Shown: in pieces, positions 49,039-57,525 of the stretch
Layout of the letters: the number at the start of each line of letters is the position of its first letter
Numbering within the stretch: position 1 is the stretch's first letter
The notes under the pieces: generated by a model
What the model saw: only the letters and a program-made list of their open reading frames with translations
What the model was told of the DNA's origin: nothing
Database searches by the model: none
Assembly (NCBI RefSeq): GCF_022458865.1
Contig: NZ_JAJNMU010000017.1
Coordinates: 124,001 to 188,000 of the forward strand
From: Paenibacillus periandrae
GTDB taxonomy: Bacteria; Bacillota; Bacilli; Paenibacillales; NBRC-103111
DNA: 64,000 nucleotides
Direction of reading: 5' to 3'
Program-made: the position numbers and the translations under genes

Positions 49039-49677
49039 TTACTTAACCCACACATTAGCTGTCAAAGCAGCGGCTTTATCACGAATCCAAGAGAAATTAC
49101 CAGCGGCAATTTGCTGCAAATTGATCAAAGACCCGCCAATTCCAAGACCATAACAGCCCGCTTGAATAAATTGCGCAATATTGGCCTCATTCACTCCGCC
49201 TACGGCAACCATCGGGATGTGATTGAGCGGTCCTTGAAGCTCTTTGATATAAGCCAATCCGAGACTCGCTCCCGGGAATATCTTCACTGCGGTTGCGCCT
49301 GCTTTCCATGCCTTGACGATTTCAGTCGGTGTCATCGCTCCGGGGAAAATCGGAACTCCTTGCTCTACAGCATAACGAATAACATCCTCATCCGTGTTCG
49401 GGGTCACTATGTAGGAGGCGCCTGCCTCAATCGCTTGCTTCGCATCTTCCATATCGAGTACCGTTCCAGCCCCGATATACATCTGATCGCCGAACTGCGC
49501 CTGCAGCTTGGTAATCATTGATAAGGCACCAGGCGTATTCAATGTTATTTCCATAGCGCGAATACCGCCATCCAACAGAGCTTGAGACAGATCGTTAATA
49601 TGACGTTCCTCAACCCCACGAACTATCGCTATAATCCGCGTTTTTTCAATCCATTGTAAACCTTGTTCACGATTCAT
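49039..49677 (-). CDS. eda: 2-dehydro-3-deoxy-phosphogluconate (KDPG) aldolase
   Basis: A 212-residue class I aldolase splitting KDPG to pyruvate and glyceraldehyde 3-phosphate. The sequence shows IIAIVRGV, AMEITLNTPGAL with the catalytic Glu, IGAGTVLDMEDA, FPGAMTPTEIV, and KIFPGASLG with the Schiff-base Lys. ATG 49677 is chosen with GAGGTG upstream. No KDG kinase or gluconate gene is adjacent, so it may serve a pathway encoded elsewhere. A 4-hydroxy-2-oxoglutarate activity is common in this family. Confidence 0.92.
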   Translation of the reverse strand: MNREQGLQWIEKTRIIAIVRGVEERHINDLSQALLDGGIRAMEITLNTPGALSMITKLQAQFGDQMYIGAGTVLDMEDAKQAIEAGASYIVTPNTDEDVIRYAVEQGVPIFPGAMTPTEIVKAWKAGATAVKIFPGASLGLAYIKELQGPLNHIPMVAVGGVNEANIAQFIQAGCYGLGIGGSLINLQQIAAGNFSWIRDKAAALTANVWVK

Positions 49678-49855
49678 GCTCCTATACACCTCATCCACAA
49701 GTTATGAGTCTATTATGCCACCTTTTGCACGAACAGGCTATTGCTCCACTAAACAAATTTGAGAAATGTGTGTCAAATTGATGGGCTGCTACCTATAATG
49801 TAGTATTCCATAGGCATTCGTCCTGGGAAGCTGCTTGGGAAGGAGGTCCGGCTAC

Positions 49856-50317
49856 ATGGATTTGCCATTAATCGTTAGCTTAGCCGTACTCATAAGCGTG
49901 GTAGTGATTGGAATTGCCGTTCTCTTATGGCTTGAGGTTCGTCGAGCACTCCACAGGTCGTTAGCGATGATGGAACGGATGGAGGCACGACTGAAGGGTA
50001 CGCTGGAAGATACCCACAAGCTGATCCAAACCACGCAAAGCCTGACTGTTGATATTCAGCGCCGCTTACACGCAGCCGACGGATTCATGCAGGCTATCCA
50101 GAGCACGGGGGAAGCCTCTGCAAGCCTATCCAAGTCCATTAAGGGAATATCCGGGGTATTGGCTGATTCGATAACAGAGGCCCAAGGTACTCTTCAAAAT
50201 GAACAGGATACGGTGCGTAATCTTATCGCCATGACGACAATGGGTATAGAGCTGTGGCACAAATGGCAGTCTCGGAAACCTTCCAGGCCAAGCTCGCCTG
50301 CGAATGAACAACAGTGA
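49856..50317 (+). CDS. DUF948 domain membrane protein
   Basis: A 153-residue protein with one N-terminal membrane helix (LPLIVSLAVLISVVVIGIAVLLWLEV split around residues 2-24) and a long amphipathic helical region containing LMIQTTQSLTVDI-like heptads. This is the DUF948 pattern, usually encoded beside YtxH as here. ATG 49856 follows AGGAGG. The next gene starts 14 bases after its stop. Relatives are general-stress or envelope-associated proteins, but the function is not established. Confidence 0.8.
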   Translation: MDLPLIVSLAVLISVVVIGIAVLLWLEVRRALHRSLAMMERMEARLKGTLEDTHKLIQTTQSLTVDIQRRLHAADGFMQAIQSTGEASASLSKSIKGISGVLADSITEAQGTLQNEQDTVRNLIAMTTMGIELWHKWQSRKPSRPSSPANEQQ

Positions 50318-50331
50318 AGGAGATGATCAGT

Positions 50332-50715
50332 TTGACAACCAATAACAGAAGCAAGGATTTGTTGATCGGTGCGGTAGTAGGTACTGTACTGGGAGCTGTG
50401 ACTGCACTGCTCTTTGCTCCCAAATCAGGTCGGGAGTTGAGAACGGATATTGCCGATGGTGTGCAGCAGGTTACTGCGAAGACACAGCAGGCAGCAGAGT
50501 CCATTGCAGATAAAACGAAGCAGCTGGCTGGTACCTTAAATGAAAAAACACAGCTAGCCGCACAAACAGTAAGCCGCCATACATCCGAATGGTCCGAAAA
50601 AGCGAAGGAAACGGCCTTGTCCTGGAAAAATAAAGCTTCACTGTCCATCAATGAAGGAACAACGGAAGCCGCGGAGACCGAGATAACGACTCAGGACGAG
50701 TCTAAAGTAAGCTAG
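50332..50715 (+). CDS. YtxH domain protein
   Basis: A 127-residue protein. The glycine-rich membrane segment LLIGAVVGTVLGAVTALLFAPKSGRELR is the YtxH signature, followed by an Ala/Lys/Gln-rich coiled-coil tail (KTQQAAESIADKTKQLAGTL). TTG 50332 with AAGGAG nine bases upstream is preferred; the longer frame from 50314 starts inside the ribosome site. It forms an operon with the DUF948 gene. YtxH proteins are general-stress-induced in Bacillus. Confidence 0.82.
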   Translation: MTTNNRSKDLLIGAVVGTVLGAVTALLFAPKSGRELRTDIADGVQQVTAKTQQAAESIADKTKQLAGTLNEKTQLAAQTVSRHTSEWSEKAKETALSWKNKASLSINEGTTEAAETEITTQDESKVS

Positions 50716-50755
50716 TTACACAAATCCGTTGGCAAGCTTGGTTGGCTTCCATAGC

Positions 50756-50806
50756 AAAAACACGGACCCAGCAGCGCCACTCGTTGCTATGTCCGTGTTT
50801 TTTGTT
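50756..50806. terminator. Bidirectional terminator
   Basis: AAAACACGGAC and GTCCGTGTTTT pair, with an inner AGCA/TGCT, followed by T6, between convergent genes. Confidence 0.92.
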
Positions 50807-50820
50807 GTTAAGCTCTATAA

Positions 50821-51930
50821 TTACCATTTGGAGGCATCAATCTTGCTGGGGTCCAGGCCTTCCCAAATATTGCGTATAGGGGCGGAAGTAGGATTATCGA
50901 AAACGAGCCATGCCGTAGGCAAATACCGTTCACCGTATTCACTGGAAGGACGGTTTACAATCTGATTGTCATGGACAAGAACAGTTGAGGAGCCTCCATC
51001 CAGGTTGGCCGCTGTGACTGCACCTTTTTCCAAAAATATTTGTTGGATATCATAAAGCGTAGCACCGATACTGTAACCGGGCTGTCTACCATCAATAATG
51101 GCAAACATGATCGTGCCATCTGCTTTTTGGGCCATTGCGGTCCGAGGTGCAACGCCCCAGCCGTCAGCTTGACTCTTAATCTGGCCTACACCGTTAACAA
51201 TAAACCGCGGCGCAAACGTAACCGCCTCCTGAACGCCCATTTGCAGCAGCTCGCTTGGCTTGTACTTGCCAGCAATCATCCGACCCTCCTTATCGATCGC
51301 CACGATATGATTCGCTGTATTCATGTCGCCATCGTTGTAAAAAATTTTACCGCCAGAAATGACAATCCCGGTTGGCTGAAAGCCATTTCCTTTCCATTCC
51401 GGATCGACGAATCCGCCTGCATTCACGCCAGCGACTGCACCGAGACGTTTGACCATGGCAGATACCTTCTCGCCTTTGCCTGCTTTACCAGGAACAGCTA
51501 TTCTAAGCTTTTTGGCATCATTGACAATTAGCAGCTTGCCTTTAAAATTTTTCCCTTCGATCGGCTCGATTTGGACAAGCGGTTTTTTCTCGACAACCTT
51601 GGTTTCCACCGGCTTGTTCACCTGGACAAGCTTCTGATCCTTGATTTCGGCAAATTTATCAAATTGCTTCCAATAGTTGTCGACACGTTTATTAAGCTCT
51701 TCCTGACCAATCAAATATACGGCCCAATGGCGATGCTGCGTAGAGATCAGCGTGTCAGCCATCATATAACGAAGATTGGAGCCGGATTCCGTCAAAAAGA
51801 ACCATAAGCTGAACATCATCCCAAACATCATTAGCACGATAGAGGTATACAAGGTTAATGTGAGAATAACGGAGCCGCTTTTCTTTTTTACTTTCTTTTT
51901 GACGCCCCTTACTGCAGTTGTTGCTGCCAT
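50821..51930 (-). CDS. Membrane-anchored phosphodiester glycosidase (NAGPA) domain protein
   Basis: A 369-residue protein. A basic N-terminus (VKKKVKKKSG) is followed by one membrane helix (VILTLTLYTSIVLMMFGMMF) and an extracellular domain of the NAGPA/DUF2233 type. Its hallmarks are AGVNAGGFVDPEWKGNG, GQPTGIVISGGK-like FQPTGIVISGGKI, AMAQKADGTIMFAIIDGR, and AANLDGGSSTVLVHD. The family cleaves or modifies phosphodiester-linked sugars in exopolysaccharide or wall polymers. ATG 51930 follows AAAGGAA. A 101-base gap separates it from the GGDEF/EAL gene on the same strand. Confidence 0.87.
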   Translation of the reverse strand: MAATTAVRGVKKKVKKKSGSVILTLTLYTSIVLMMFGMMFSLWFFLTESGSNLRYMMADTLISTQHRHWAVYLIGQEELNKRVDNYWKQFDKFAEIKDQKLVQVNKPVETKVVEKKPLVQIEPIEGKNFKGKLLIVNDAKKLRIAVPGKAGKGEKVSAMVKRLGAVAGVNAGGFVDPEWKGNGFQPTGIVISGGKIFYNDGDMNTANHIVAIDKEGRMIAGKYKPSELLQMGVQEAVTFAPRFIVNGVGQIKSQADGWGVAPRTAMAQKADGTIMFAIIDGRQPGYSIGATLYDIQQIFLEKGAVTAANLDGGSSTVLVHDNQIVNRPSSEYGERYLPTAWLVFDNPTSAPIRNIWEGLDPSKIDASKW

Positions 51931-52031
51931 GATCGATTCCTTTCTCTATTTCTATACTAGGATTGCTACTTAGTAGACGAAAAAAAATAGAAAAAAGTTT
52001 CAGTACAAGACCGCACACTTTTTTCTATGAT

Positions 52032-53840
52032 TCAGACGATCGACAGCTGTTTATTTTCTCTAAGCAGAATTTCAAATTCATCAGCCGAAATCGGTTTACT
52101 AAAGACATAACCTTGAATTTCATCACAGCCTCGCATAATGAGAAAATCGAGCTGTTCCTTCGTTTCCACACCTTCTGCAAGGGACTTGATTTTTAATTGC
52201 TGAGCCATAGCGATAAGTGCCGTGACAATAGCGGCATTTTCTTCATCAAAGGTCACATCACGGATAAATGATTGATCGATTTTAAGTGTATGTACCCGAA
52301 ATCGCTTCAGATAGCTGAATGATGAGTAGCCTGTGCCAAAATCATCGATAGAAATAAAGACACCCATGGATCGCAGCTTCTGCATCGTTTCGATAATATA
52401 AGGCACGTTCGTCATGGCGACGTTTTCTGTAATTTCCAGGCAGAGCAATGATGGATCGAGACCTGTTTCCTCCAGAGTGTCCTCAATGATTTGCACAAAC
52501 TGAGGCTGATGGAATTGTATAGCTGAAATGTTCACAGAAACACGGAGCGGGTGGTTACCGAGCGATTGCCACTTTTTATTTTGCAAACAAGCTTGCCGGA
52601 GCACCCAGTTGCCTATCGGAATAATCAGGCCGGTTTCCTCAGCCAGTGGTATAAATTCAGCCGGAGAGACCATTCCCCATTCCGGATGAAACCAGCGGAT
52701 GAGTGCCTCCATACCGAATATTTCGCCATGACTCAAATCGACAAAGGGCTGGTAATATACGTGGAATTCGTTACGCTCCAGTGCTTTTCGCAAATTAATT
52801 TCCAGACTCAATCTGTGCATAGAGCGCTTGTTCATTTCCGGATGATAGTAATGGTATGAATTCCCACCTTTCTCTTTGGAACGATACATCGCAATATCCG
52901 CATTTTTCAATAAGGTTTCTGCATCGGTACCGTCGTTCGGATAAAGACTGATTCCTATGCTGGCTGTTACAAACAGTTCCTGTTCTTCAAAAATAAATGG
53001 TTCCTTAAGCAGCTCCGGGATTCCTTTGGCAAATTGAGTAGCTTCATCGATGCTGGCAATATTAGATAATAATACAATGAACTCATCACCACCGAAGCGT
53101 GCTACAAGATCCTTCGCTAATACATAATCTTTAAGCTTTATGGATAATGCATGCAGGAGCAGGTCGCCGACATGGTGCCCAAGTGTATCGTTGATCACTT
53201 TGAAACGGTCCAGATCGAAGAAAATAATAGCCATCTTTCCGTTGTTTCGTTCTGCCTCGGTGAAGCTTCTTTTGAGTCGCTGATCAAAATGCAATCGGTT
53301 AGGTAAGTTGGTGAGTGCATCATGGTAAGCCATATGGACAATTTTTTCTTCTGCACGTTTGCGTTCAGTTACCGCACGTATTGTTGCATAAGAACGAAGC
53401 AGTTGACCATCCTGAGTCTCGCTGATGATTTTTTCAAACAATTGATCATGTTTCTGAGGATTGTGTTCAGCAGAGCTCGGATCCGATGTACAGATGAGCT
53501 GAATCACATTCTCTACATGTTCGCGGTGAATACGGGCCGCCGAAGCAACTTTGTACTTTTTGCGGTCCTGCTTGTTGAGATAGACGATGCCTTTCTTATT
53601 ATCGTATTCCGCCACGTGATTCATATTGACGATGTTGGCATTATCCAATAATCGAAAGCCATCCTCAAACAACCATTCTTCCAAATTGTCGAATGAGAAG
53701 TCAAGGTAATACTGATGTTCTTGAGTATGAATCATAATTTCACGATCACGAATTTTGTCGATTTTGACAACTTCGCTAGAATCAATAATCAGTATTTCTG
53801 ACCCTCTCTTGCCATCTCGCGTGACGGGAATTTTCTGCAT
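52032..53840 (-). CDS. LytTR-GGDEF-EAL protein (c-di-GMP cyclase/phosphodiesterase)
   Basis: A 602-residue soluble protein. The N-terminal 120 residues fit the LytTR DNA-binding domain (EILIIDSSEVVKID, HTQEHQYYLDFSFDNLEEWL, FRLLDNANIVNMNHV, IVYLNKQDRKKYKVA). A GGDEF domain has the intact ARFGGDEFIVLL but no RxxD inhibitory site (LAKD instead). The EAL domain keeps MEALIRW, ITEN, DDFGTGYSS, LKIDQSFI and AEGVET, so it should hydrolyse c-di-GMP. It starts 84 bases downstream of agrD on the same strand. AgrA response regulators also use LytTR domains, so a functional link is worth testing. Confidence 0.9.
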   Translation of the reverse strand: MQKIPVTRDGKRGSEILIIDSSEVVKIDKIRDREIMIHTQEHQYYLDFSFDNLEEWLFEDGFRLLDNANIVNMNHVAEYDNKKGIVYLNKQDRKKYKVASAARIHREHVENVIQLICTSDPSSAEHNPQKHDQLFEKIISETQDGQLLRSYATIRAVTERKRAEEKIVHMAYHDALTNLPNRLHFDQRLKRSFTEAERNNGKMAIIFFDLDRFKVINDTLGHHVGDLLLHALSIKLKDYVLAKDLVARFGGDEFIVLLSNIASIDEATQFAKGIPELLKEPFIFEEQELFVTASIGISLYPNDGTDAETLLKNADIAMYRSKEKGGNSYHYYHPEMNKRSMHRLSLEINLRKALERNEFHVYYQPFVDLSHGEIFGMEALIRWFHPEWGMVSPAEFIPLAEETGLIIPIGNWVLRQACLQNKKWQSLGNHPLRVSVNISAIQFHQPQFVQIIEDTLEETGLDPSLLCLEITENVAMTNVPYIIETMQKLRSMGVFISIDDFGTGYSSFSYLKRFRVHTLKIDQSFIRDVTFDEENAAIVTALIAMAQQLKIKSLAEGVETKEQLDFLIMRGCDEIQGYVFSKPISADEFEILLRENKQLSIV

Positions 53841-53879
53841 AAAGACTCAGCTCCATAAGAGAAGGATTAGATAGCGCAA

Positions 53880-53908
53880 TAGGGGCCGCGGCAAAGCGCA
53901 GCCCCTAC
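53880..53908 (-). terminator. Hairpin downstream of agrD
   Basis: AGGGGCCGCG and CGCAGCCCCT pair almost completely around a short loop between agrD and the GGDEF/EAL gene. The T tract is poor, so termination may be partial and read-through possible. Confidence 0.55.
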
Positions 53909-53924
53909 ATGTAACAATAACACA

Positions 53925-54047
53925 TTATTTTTTCAAAAGCTCTTGTGGAGTTTCAGGACGGTTAATAGCCAATGAGTTTGTAGTAACAAATACAGCGGCT
54001 AATGCCATTAACACCGTATTTGCAATAATTGCTAATTTAGTTTTCAT
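53925..54047 (-). CDS. agrD: AgrD-type cyclic lactone autoinducer precursor, 40 residues
   Basis: The peptide has the three-part AgrD design: an amphipathic/hydrophobic leader (MKTKLAIIANTVLMALAAVF), a core near VTTNSLAIN, and a charged C-terminal recognition tail RPETPQELLKK, with the P-x-x-P-x-E-L pattern used by AgrB. It overlaps the last codons of agrB by 11 bases and has AAGGAGGTG nine bases upstream of the ATG. No Cys occurs anywhere. Ser is in the ring-closing position, predicting a lactone rather than a thiolactone. The probable ring is SLAIN or close to it. Confidence 0.85.
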   Translation of the reverse strand: MKTKLAIIANTVLMALAAVFVTTNSLAINRPETPQELLKK

Positions 54048-54603
54048 TTGGTGTACACCTCCTTCCAATAAAATCCCTTAATTTATAAGCAGGCTGAGTC
54101 GTCAATATTGCTTGTATAAAAAAAGCTGATGTTAACACTGTAGAGTGAAATATAAGATTGCTTAGAACAAATGTAATAGCAAGTAGTTTTAGAAGAGGGT
54201 AGAACTTGGCATCCAAGCTGCTAAAGAATTGTATATCGTTTGGCGCTGTTTTGTAAAAGATAAGTATTGATATCAAATCTATGAATAAATAAAAGTTATT
54301 AAAAGAAAATGCAGATAATCCTACGCATATAAAGATGAGAATAGACATGATGCAACAGGATAATGAAGAGGAAAGATGAAGACCGCCAGTAATAAAACGT
54401 ATCGCTAAAAAAGTAGCAATCCCCATCAAACATGAATCTAAATGTCCAAAATATGTACAGATTAACAATGAGACGACAATAGCCGTTGTTGTATTTATAA
54501 GCAAACTTAATGCGTATTTCAAAGCAATCTCAGATCCAGCATTGGAGTTGTGCTTGCGGATAGATCTTGCAATAGATTCAGAATAATGGTCGATAATATT
54601 CAT
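54037..54603 (-). CDS. agrB: AgrB-type membrane peptidase for autoinducer processing
   Basis: A 188-residue integral membrane cysteine protease that cuts the AgrD tail and cyclises the peptide. The catalytic region is RFITGGLHLSSSLSCC, with His and Cys seven residues apart as in S. aureus AgrB (His77/Cys84). About five or six hydrophobic segments are visible, and the N-terminal amphipathic IARSIRKHNSN is typical. It overlaps the preceding membrane-protein gene by four bases and agrD by 11, so all three are translationally coupled. It confirms the identity of agrD. Confidence 0.92.
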   Translation of the reverse strand: MNIIDHYSESIARSIRKHNSNAGSEIALKYALSLLINTTTAIVVSLLICTYFGHLDSCLMGIATFLAIRFITGGLHLSSSLSCCIMSILIFICVGLSAFSFNNFYLFIDLISILIFYKTAPNDIQFFSSLDAKFYPLLKLLAITFVLSNLIFHSTVLTSAFFIQAILTTQPAYKLRDFIGRRCTPNEN

Positions 54604-55271
54604 CTATTAGACAACCTTTCACGACGGTTCTTCCAAAGCTTTTGGTTATGTTTGTATGCCAGATATATTCCTGTTAAAAAAATGATTCCAAGAACAATAG
54701 GAATGGAGATATATACTACAGATACTTTAAAAGCTAAAACTTCTACCTGCACAGCAATGACAGCGACAACCAAAACACCGGAAAGATAGAAATTGTAACC
54801 CTTCAATGCATCATTGCTTGTCGTATGGAAGCCCAACTTGTATTTTTGCAGTGGATATATGAGAAGCATGAGTATAACTGTAACAATGAGTTCATAAATA
54901 GCGAATTGAAAAATAGAGGTTGTAAGCATTTGTTCAGAGAACATATTAAAATATGATCCAATGGATACAACGAAGCCTTCAATAGAGGAAATTGCTACTG
55001 CACCTATTACACAAAGCAGCAAAGAAAAAATCAATGGTAAATTAAATAGCAGTGTAATTAATATAATTTGCGTTATTATTACTGGTAAAAACGCAAATAG
55101 AGGTACGTCAATAACATCTCTGATAAAAACGGAAAGTAATGCCATAATGAAAGCAATAAAAAAAACTTTGTACAGAGAATAACGAAAATAAATTCTGAAT
55201 AAGGAAAGGCAAAGCAATACCAAAGCTGAAAACTCAATAGTAGTAAAAATGATCTTCGATAACACCAACAT
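54600..55271 (-). CDS. AgrC-sensor-like membrane protein without a kinase domain
   Basis: About 223 residues with six or seven hydrophobic segments and a short basic C-terminus (YLAYKHNQKLWKNRRERLS). ATG 55271 with AGAGGTG upstream gives a length almost equal to the 218-219-residue paralogs at 56075, 56798 and 57526. It shares their layout: LFRxxxR after the first helix, a Gly-Phe turn (KLGFHTT here, RWGFTFIS there) before the last two helices, and a Y-x-Y-K end. It overlaps agrB. It resembles the membrane half of AgrC in position and topology but lacks any HATPase. Homology to AgrC is inferred, not shown. Confidence 0.6.
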   Translation of the reverse strand: MLVLSKIIFTTIEFSALVLLCLSLFRIYFRYSLYKVFFIAFIMALLSVFIRDVIDVPLFAFLPVIITQIILITLLFNLPLIFSLLLCVIGAVAISSIEGFVVSIGSYFNMFSEQMLTTSIFQFAIYELIVTVILMLLIYPLQKYKLGFHTTSNDALKGYNFYLSGVLVVAVIAVQVEVLAFKVSVVYISIPIVLGIIFLTGIYLAYKHNQKLWKNRRERLSNR

Positions 55272-55427
55272 ACTAACACCTCTATCACTATTTTGATATT
55301 CATGATTGTAATGGTACAAGAGAGATTTAGCGTAATAGGAAACATTTCTCAATAATTAAGTTTAGTTTAATATACTCTTGCTAACTTAACAAGTAGAATT
55401 TTGTCGAATAAAACGGTTTCATCAGAC

Positions 55428-56015
55428 TCAACCTTTCAAAGTTCTTACTAATATTGATATATAATTTAAAGCACTATGAATAAGCATTGCAGTGACAATG
55501 GTGCCGCTCTTTTTATAAATGTAACAAAGTATCAAGCCTGTAATAAAATAGGCGGATATATTTGATAAACTAAAATGTCCAATAGCAAAAATTGAAGAAG
55601 AAACAATTGAGCCTACCCAAAAAAGATTTTTATTATTAAAGTATCCGAAAATGATTTTCCTATAGACAATTTCCTCGACGATAGGAGCGACAACAACCAC
55701 ATAAAAGGGCATGACCAAATAATTTTGTATAAGATCATCCGTTATAATTTGGGAGTTTCCTATAATTATAGCGTTAGCTGCATGTGCAAAAATACAATAT
55801 TTAAGACCATTAAAAGCTGAAGTATACATTTCCTTATTTCGACATAGTGTGTTCAGATCTGTACTTTGGATTTCTTTTCTTAAGAGGATAAGAAAGGCGA
55901 TGCAGCTGCCAAGAGGAAGAATGGAGACCGTATATTTGTTGAGAAAGAAGACAACGGGGCCTGGACCGACAAATATGAAAAAGATGGCAAGTATTATTAT
56001 ATATTCTTTTTTCAA
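55428..56015 (-). CDS. CPBP-family intramembrane glutamic protease (CAAX-type)
   Basis: A 195-residue polytopic protein with the three CPBP motifs: EEIVYRK (EExxxR), FAIGHF (FxxxH) and HSALNY (HxxxN). These form the intramembrane active site. Bacterial members act in bacteriocin self-immunity, peptide maturation or signal proteolysis. TTG 56015 with AAGGAG upstream is the start. It sits between the three-paralog block and the agr genes on the same strand. A role in processing or resisting the agr-type peptide is an attractive inference. Confidence 0.88.
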   Translation of the reverse strand: MKKEYIIILAIFFIFVGPGPVVFFLNKYTVSILPLGSCIAFLILLRKEIQSTDLNTLCRNKEMYTSAFNGLKYCIFAHAANAIIIGNSQIITDDLIQNYLVMPFYVVVVAPIVEEIVYRKIIFGYFNNKNLFWVGSIVSSSIFAIGHFSLSNISAYFITGLILCYIYKKSGTIVTAMLIHSALNYISILVRTLKG

Positions 56016-56074
56016 TCCAATGCTCCTTATGTAGGTAAGTAGGGAAATCAGAATTAAAGTCGAGACATCAGAAG

Positions 56075-56734
56075 TTAATCCATTAATTCACTTTTATAAC
56101 TGTAATGCAGTACAAAAGCAAGCAAGGTTACAACTGCAATCGCAATAACAAAAAACATTTCATTCCAGAAAAAAATAGAAAGACTAACCAGACTTAAACA
56201 TATGATGCCTGTCATTGCGCTGAAATGAAGCTTGCTAAGCACTTCTGCTGTTTTAGGTTTTTGTATAGCATACCTTGAAGAAATAAAGGTAAATCCCCAC
56301 CTAAACTTCACCATAATATAAGCTAACAGAATATTAAAAGCAGCTACCCAGGCACCTTGGACAACATATTCATTTTGAGTTACTGTTAAAAACTCAGTGA
56401 AATCAAATTGAACTATGATAGCGTTATAACTGAACTCTATAAACAAACCGTAACCAAAAGTAATACCGATCATGAGAATACTTTGCAGAAATCGCACCTT
56501 AAAAAATATCAGTAGGCACAACAAAAAAAACAGCGGTTGGATTATAGTGATTAAATAAACTATTTTCCAGCTTTGTAATAAGGCTCCTACATTCACCATA
56601 ACGAAAGTTCCTGCTGCAATCGGGATTAAATAAGAACGTAAACGCATTCGGAAAATAACAAGAGAAAGAATAAACAATGAAGGCCAAACCAGAAAATGGA
56701 TCATATATTCGGGTATGTGGTCAGTAGTAAACAT
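56075..56734 (-). CDS. Tandem paralog 3: multi-pass membrane protein
   Basis: A 219-residue membrane protein, third of three tandem paralogs in order of transcription. It shares HFLVWPSLFILSLVIFRMRLRSYLIPI, ALLQSWKIVYLITIIQPLFFLLC, FRWGFTFISSR and a final LHYSYKSELMD with its neighbours. About seven hydrophobic segments are visible and no soluble domain. The ATG at 56734 follows GGGGGAG. Gaps of 59-63 bases to each side keep it in the operon. The fold resembles kinase-less sensor or transporter-like proteins. Function unknown. Confidence 0.75.
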   Translation of the reverse strand: MFTTDHIPEYMIHFLVWPSLFILSLVIFRMRLRSYLIPIAAGTFVMVNVGALLQSWKIVYLITIIQPLFFLLCLLIFFKVRFLQSILMIGITFGYGLFIEFSYNAIIVQFDFTEFLTVTQNEYVVQGAWVAAFNILLAYIMVKFRWGFTFISSRYAIQKPKTAEVLSKLHFSAMTGIICLSLVSLSIFFWNEMFFVIAIAVVTLLAFVLHYSYKSELMD

Positions 56735-56797
56735 ATAACTCCCCCATTTAAAGTTGCTGATTTTTTTACTAATAATATGTTCTAAATAATTAGAAGA

Positions 56798-57454
56798 CTA
56801 GTCATGAAACTCTCTCTTATAACTGTAATGAAGAACAAAAGCAAGAATTGTAGACGTAGATGTAAAGATGAACAAAAACATGTCTTTCCACAAATACACA
56901 GATAAACTGATCATGCTAAACGAAGCAAGGAAAATTAAAACACTTAAGTAAAGCTTGTTTTGTATGATCATGGCACTTGAATGAATTTTACTGTTTCTAG
57001 TTGATATAAAGGTAAATCCCCACCTACTTCGTATAATCAAGTAGGTTGTCATGTAATTGATAAACGACACCCAAAACCCTTGCATGATATATTCATCTTG
57101 CAGAATATCCAAAAAATATTGGTAGTTGAATTGAGCTACGATCATATTGTAAGCAAACTCTGCAATTAAAGAGTAAACAAATACCAAACCGATCATCATA
57201 ATGCTGTGGAAAAATTTGAAACGAAACACAATCATCAGGCAAAATAAAAAAGCTAACGGCTGAATGATTGTTAGTAGGAAAAGTATTTCCGAAGACTGCA
57301 GCAAAGCGGCAACAGGCGTCATAATGCAAGTGCTAACAATAATTGGAATTACATATTGTGTTAACTGCACACGAAACAATGCGAGGGCCAGTACAAAAAA
57401 GGAAGGCCAAACCAGAAAATAAATCAAATATCCCAGCATTTGTTCAATAGCCAA
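56798..57454 (-). CDS. Tandem paralog 2: multi-pass membrane protein
   Basis: A 218-residue paralog of the genes at 56075 and 57526. The opening EQMLGYLIYFLVWPSFFVLALALFR, the central LLTIIQPLAFLFCLMIVFRFKFFHSIMMIG, RWGFTFISTR, and LHYSYKREFHD at the end are shared. It is closer to the 57526 copy than to the 56075 copy (FRFKFFHSI in both). This suggests two rounds of duplication. About seven hydrophobic segments. The first extracytoplasmic loops differ most, as would suit proteins recognising different ligands. Function unknown. Confidence 0.75.
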   Translation of the reverse strand: MAIEQMLGYLIYFLVWPSFFVLALALFRVQLTQYVIPIIVSTCIMTPVAALLQSSEILFLLTIIQPLAFLFCLMIVFRFKFFHSIMMIGLVFVYSLIAEFAYNMIVAQFNYQYFLDILQDEYIMQGFWVSFINYMTTYLIIRSRWGFTFISTRNSKIHSSAMIIQNKLYLSVLIFLASFSMISLSVYLWKDMFLFIFTSTSTILAFVLHYSYKREFHD

Positions 57455-57525
57455 TTTTCGGTTCCTCCATCTGAATAATATTTGGTTTCATTTTGTTAGT
57501 AAGAATGAAGTACCGAGCTTCTGGA

